A DNA stretch of 64,000 bases, from the NCBI GenBank assembly GCA_014871385.1, contig MU104858.1:17202-81201 (forward strand), read 5' to 3'. This document shows, piece by piece, positions 59,000-64,000 of this stretch (position 1 is the first letter of the stretch; every line of letters begins with the position of its first letter). Source of the stretch: Ceratodon purpureus (lineage: Eukaryota; Streptophyta; Bryopsida; Pseudoditrichales; Ditrichaceae). The notes below the pieces were generated by a model, which made no database searches, had not been told where the DNA came from, and was given only the letters and a program-made list of their open reading frames with translations. The translations under genes were made by a program, and so were the position numbers.

Positions 59000-61740
59000 A
59001 ACATGTCTTGCAACATATGTTAAAATCCGACAATTGGATGGTGTGCACTCTTACCAAGCCACCAGCGAGCTTCTCCTTCACCGGAACCTAGATTGGCAGG
59101 AATTCCGAAGGGTATTTGCGCATCCCGAAACCCTGAACCACACATCACCACTCATCCATCATCCCCTCCACCCAACTCCCTGCATCAAGAGAGACAAGCA
59201 CCCTCAACACAACTCCCCATCCTTGAATCAAGATAACGAGCTCCAGAACACGGACCCAACCCACTTCCTAGCACACGACGAAACGAACGCAGCAGCAATG
59301 CCGGTATGAAGACTACCCTGAACCGCATCCCCTCCCACACCACACCACGCCGCACCACGAAAACTACAAGCCAATGCAGTCACCCCACCCGACTGGCCAG
59401 GCTGGACTCCTTACCCTAAACCCACACCCGCACCAAATCAAAAGGACTCAACCACAAATCAACTTTGCAAAGTCGCACAACACAGAAGGAAGGGGGAGCC
59501 ATATCACGAACTCACCGCAATGGCAGGCCACCGTCGAACCAGCTGCAAGCTTCTCACAACCCCATGCGACCTCACCAGAAGCGTCGGCAGCTTAGGGCTT
59601 CCCGCAGCTGTAGCTGCTATCGAACTGACCCCGGTTCTCGAGACTTCCGGAGTGATGCGCCCGTCACATTAAGCACGTAAGGAACCCTAGGTCGGCAATT
59701 ATACAGCGATTCCCCTTCTGAAACCGCGTAGGATTGTCAAGTCCTGTGTCTACATTCGGAGACCGAGTTCTGGAGTATTGGATACCCAGCATTGGAAAGT
59801 AGGCCTCCAGCAGCTGACTCCGTCACATGTCCATGCCCCTGCATTCCTTGCGCAACCTGCAAGCAGATTAATAGAGGGAATTCGAATTAGCGATCGTTCC
59901 TGTTGTCCCACACAATGCAGCATCGGAAGGGAGACGAGGCGTGCAAGTGCGACGTGACTCGAAAGCGTAAACCCTATGAATCATCTTGGACAGACGACAC
60001 GCAACGTCTTTGCAATCTTGCCCACACTTCATGTCCATCGCACAGGCTCGCATCCGATTGCGAACCAATCGTCCTAGTAGTAGCTAAACCCCACAAACTT
60101 ACGAGCTGAAATCAAACAACTCTCCCGAAACCCTAAACCACACATCACCACTCATCCATCATCCACTCCACCCAACTCCCTGCATCCAGGACTCCCCAGA
60201 ACCTAAACTCTTCGACCCCCAGAACATGTTGCCGAACACCGCAGTAACCACCACCAACAAGCAATCAACAACCTAGGAAAAAGGAAATAAAAATAACGAA
60301 CCACCTTCGGCTCCTCAATGCCGAGCCTCCCTCGTACTTCACCGTGCCTGCATCCACTTCTTCACGGGCTATCCACTAGCCCCAACCACCGATTGCAGCC
60401 AACCCGCGTCGACCATGCACCGCCCTCCAACGCCGGAACCAACTCCGGCCCACCTCCTTCAATGCCGGCCTTCACCTCGCCCTTACTCCGACAGTGCCGG
60501 AGCTCCAAAATCCCAGCCGAAGCAACCTTCGATCGGTCTCCTTCCAGCGACCACCGCTCCGACAGTCAAGCAGCTTCGAACAAAATCGCCGCGGCCTTCA
60601 CAAAAAAAAATACAAAACCGTAAACTCCTGGCCAGGACAGCCGCGCCTCTCCCAACCACCGGCACCCACAAGGAAATGAACAGGAGGGAATGACAGAATT
60701 AACTGCCGACGGAAACTCGTACAGAGCAATCCCCCATTGTTACTGAAGAACGACACGAATGTTAGTCAACAGGACAGAAACGATCTGCATATCACAACGA
60801 TGAGAAGTGGAGCACGTAATGGCTGTCGACTCGTGCTTTGGAAGATGCTCTGAGATGAAGCCCTAAGCGGTTCGACTGATTTGGTGCATGCTAAGATTTA
60901 TCCTCACGCTAATACGTGAGGACTCACCTTCGCTGGAAAAGGACGAAAGCACATAACCATGCGCAGCAAAATGCCACGTTCCACTCAACGGCTCAACAGG
61001 GAGAAAGTCGGGTTTCAATTACTCACGGAGGAATATTGAGAGGAAGATTCAGGGTGCATCACATCCAGACGCGCTGCGTGGGTCTCCGCATTGCGAACCG
61101 CGAGTATGACGCGATCTCCCCTTTTCGCCGGAACCCTCGCGGACTCTTTGCCAGTCCCCGATGTCGCACCTGCCAAGAACCCTGAACCCAATGTGAGAAC
61201 CCCTCGCCCCTCCCCGTTTTTTCCACCCTAAGCCCATTCCACCACATGACAGAATTTGCGCCGTTGCATCGTCGACAAAAACAAACCCTCCCTCCAACCC
61301 ATAAAACAATATCACGGAAAACAAAGAAATTGCTCGCGCTGGAACCCGTCACAACGACCGCCTTGAACCTTCGAAGCTGTCGACTCCTCCACTGCAGCCG
61401 CTCGCCTTCCTGCTGAACTCCACAGCCGTCGACGTCTAAGCCTTGTCAATGTGGCCGCAGCTCTCCGAGCTCCTCCTCGTGACTGGATCTCCCGGGCACC
61501 GCCCGCTCACGTCCTCATCCTAACCCGTTTCTATTGTCGGGAGCTTCTACGATATTTCACGATATCAGCCACGCTCTGCACCCACTCCAAGGCTCCCGCT
61601 GTACGCACCTGAAGACTATCGAGTACAGCTCGTAGAACTTGCGATCTCACAAAATGGGAAATCGAAGTCACGTTCTATCAGTTTCACAATAAGTTCACAC
61701 ACCCGAAAACCCTAATTTCGTTTTCAGTGTCGAGCGAAGG
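59000..61740. other. no recognised gene; C/A-rich intergenic DNA
   Basis: Many short frames exist on both strands (for example 60318-60623) but all are Pro/Ser/Arg-rich shadows of skewed composition. A run of about 19 C is at 61761-61779. Confidence 0.4.
59128..60190 (+). repeat. 61-bp direct repeat pair (59131-59191 and 60130-60190)
   Basis: ACCCT(G/A)AACCACACATCA, CCACTCATCCATCATCC, CCACCCAACTCCCTGCATC occur in both places with few changes, 1.0 kb apart. The DNA between them is C/A-rich and holds no recognised gene. Confidence 0.75.
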
Positions 61741-62417
61741 AATGTCGACCTATATTTCCCCCCCCCCCCCCCCCCCCAAGACTCCCCGTGTCATCAAAGA
61801 CACAGCCAAGGTAGCCCCCTGATGGACAATGGCAAGCCGAGTGGGTACCGTTTGCCTCCGACCTGACCTGGGAGGGTATGGGGATTGGGGTGTGAGGCCT
61901 TCGAAATTTGATTTCATGGAGCACTTCAATATTAAATGAATCATATAAAGATGACTAAATTAATCATCCGATTCGTACGAAGTGTGTGCAGGCACTGCAT
62001 TACTCTGAGATAGCAATTTATAGTCCTGTCCTCATTCCATTCACTACTTCACATGGTCCATGCAAGTAACGTGATTACTTCCCTCTATTGATTTAGATAA
62101 TCTTCTCACCTACGAATTTATTTATAATAAATCGTGTAGGTTATCTAGTGAACGACTCTTATGTAAACATGGTTGTGAACAAGTCAAATGGATAATGACC
62201 ATTAAAAAAAAACCAAAAATAAAAAAATAAAAATAAAAAATAAAACAACACGCCTTTTCTACATGTGGGAATTAGGAATATGTCATCCTACCTTCACCTA
62301 ATTTTTTCATGCGAGTTTGGAAGTCTTACGATCTAAAAATCCAAGAGGATTGCATGCACTCGAAGAAGGAGAAGAGTCTGCATCCTTGACCCTTTAAGGT
62401 CCCACTCCACCACTGAT

Positions 62418-63296
62418 TTAACCCCTAATTGACCAAAGTCCTAGAATGGGCGTTTTTGAAATTTGGGCAGGTTCCTAAAAATTCAAATTTACTTCAAATT
62501 TTTTGAATTTTTTTGTGGAAAATGGTTTTTTCAAAAGGTTTATGGGAATTTTATTTTTATTTTTTTTGGATGAAGTGAGCAAAAGTTATGCTCCTCTGAG
62601 CATAAAACGCTATTCCACGGGCAGGCTCTCAGCCACTGTGAATGCAGCAATTTCTGCCCGAAACTGCCCAAAACTGCCCAAAACTGCCAAAATCTGCCCA
62701 AATCTGCCCAAATCTGCCTAAAGACAAAACTTTGAAATTCCACCAAAAATCTAAATTTTATTTTTTTCCAAAAATAAGAATTCCTATGTGTAGAAGAGCC
62801 ACTAGAGCATGTTTCCACCGTTTGGATTTTTAATCCAAGAATTTTTCATATGCTATTTTTATTGTAAAAAAACGGCCTTTGTATGTGAATTTCAGCATAC
62901 CCCTTTGTGGAAATTGATGATTTTCTCAAGGTTCTACACCTCGTATGGGTATGAGATTTTGTGGACATGTACCTAATTCACCTAGGAACGAGAATCTAAA
63001 GAGTTGCCATCCAAATTAACTCAAAAAAATGGTTTTTTTAGGACCCCAAAATACTGCTGTCCTCTTTTTGCAGGGTAAAAAAAACTTTTTTTTCAACTCT
63101 GAATGTTATAATCTCTCAAATGGTAAGGAATCAGATTGTGAGATTTGACATGCACATAGACATAGAAGTTAGATACAAGATCTTACGGTTGGAAATACCA
63201 AAATTGGTTTCAATTTTTCACTATCCAGCTTGCTTTCAAAAGGGAGTATTTGGTGGCAGTTTAGAGCAAAAACATCCTAGGTCAATTAGGGGTTAA
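62418..63296. mobile_element. piggyBac-like MITE, copy 2
   Basis: Element 62422-63292 is flanked by TTAA (62418-62421, 63293-63296) and has perfect 13-bp terminal inverted repeats: CCCCTAATTGACC and GGTCAATTAGGGG. It is collinear with copy 1 (19212-20089), including the internal CTGCCCAAA tandem stretch (62657-62720), the TTTCCACCGTTTGGATTTT segment and the CAGCATACCCC segment. It has no transposase. Confidence 0.9.
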
Positions 63297-63299
63297 GGA

Positions 63300-64000
63300 A
63301 TGTGTTACACAATGTTCGATGATTCACACAACTCGAGTGGTGAATATACAAGCAATAGTTGTCAATCTCAATGTGGAGATCACATCTATACGGTTGGCTT
63401 TATATATGTTAAAAAAAAAAACAAACCATTTATATTTTAAAGTTAGTTTTGCAAGGTTTTCTTTTGAAATTCGATTATAAATCCCAATTAGACAATTCTG
63501 TATCGAAAAAATTGTTATGAATTTGGAATTACAAGTACTTTGTGGTGGTGTAATTTCCATTACTTCACTTCACTTGTTGGGGAAGAATCGTATGTAAGAT
63601 CTCACTTTCTGAATTGGCGATGAAGTTGACATAAACAATTCTATGGATTTTCAAAAAAATCACGGGATCGTACCTGAAGATCCAACACCGTGCAAATGGT
63701 AGTCAACTACGCAAGAATCCAAGAGCAAATAAAAAAACTGGATGAATAGAAATCCAATACCACATAAATGGGGCTGCTGGAAGTCGTCGAGCTTCGGGAA
63801 TCCTGGAGGGCCGAAGGGTGAACACTGTCATCCTTGTTTGACTCAGGTGCCCAAGAGGATTGAGAAGGGAACTAAGGTAGAGACACCCATTTCGACCGGG
63901 TCCCCATAACCGATCAGCAGTCTTCTCCAATTCCAACCCTCTGTCAGATTTTTAAATATCGACAGATCTAGAAGAAAGTATCAAGCATGATTGGTAGAGA
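63300..64000. other. AT-rich flank, no gene seen
   Basis: Only short frames without motifs; a run of about 12 A at 63410-63421. Confidence 0.4.

Noticed and set aside
1..64000. Bacterial-style features (operons, Shine-Dalgarno sites, CRISPR arrays, rho-independent terminators)
   Set aside because: Genes are spliced with GT-AG introns; the repeats have no CRISPR-like spacer structure; hairpins lack the terminator context.

Overview
This window reads as nuclear DNA of a green plant, most likely an early-diverging lineage such as a bryophyte or another streptophyte; the species cannot be fixed from sequence alone. The evidence is spliced genes with short GT-AG introns (about 70-220 bp), fragments of plant-type families (a group-C-like bZIP, a SINA-type zinc finger, an LSF/SEX4-like dual-specificity phosphatase), TTTAGGG-like motifs, and a dense background of MITEs, satellites, poly(A) and simple repeats. 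It is accessory, repeat-rich DNA, with GC-rich islands that carry genes or satellites set in AT-rich, largely empty stretches.

Layout. 0.5-7.1 kb (minus strand): a decayed multi-exon gene with a ParB-like domain followed by a possible methyltransferase-like C-terminal motif and a long low-complexity tail. 7.1-12.5 kb: non-coding, with a cluster of palindromic motifs, one copy of a dispersed hairpin repeat and a small retroposed insertion. 12.5-15.4 kb (minus): a pseudogene copy of a zinc-finger/2-oxoglutarate dioxygenase (TET/JBP-like) plus diverged satellite units. 15.7-18.6 kb: unrecognised minus-strand exon-like pieces. 19.2-20.1 kb: a TTAA-flanked, piggyBac-like MITE. 20.2-41 kb: AT-rich DNA with dispersed repeats and isolated fragments of ordinary plant genes (SINA, bZIP, a possible OSCA-like membrane segment), and three ~0.2-kb satellite units at 37 kb. 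41.4-44.3 kb (plus): an apparently intact six-exon JmjC gene with two zinc fingers. 46.1-46.7 kb: a phosphatase fragment. 48-52 kb: hypothetical frames and a 450-bp direct repeat. 52.4-54.7 kb (minus): an apparently intact six-exon paralogue of the 12.5-kb pseudogene. 54.85-57.85 kb and 57.87-58.96 kb: two tandem satellites (about 381-bp and 222-bp units). 59-64 kb: mostly non-coding, with a second piggyBac-like MITE.

Theme. Two unrelated Fe(II)/2-oxoglutarate dioxygenase folds (JmjC and TET/JBP-like) are each preceded by a pair of U1/matrin-type C2H2 zinc fingers, and a ParB/methylase-like gene sits in the same window. All three are plausible chromatin or nucleic-acid modifying factors. The dioxygenase duplicated together with its upstream sequence, which is the repeat unit that expanded into the 381-bp satellite beside the intact copy. 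The shared theme is inference; exon structures, motifs and repeats are read directly from the sequence.
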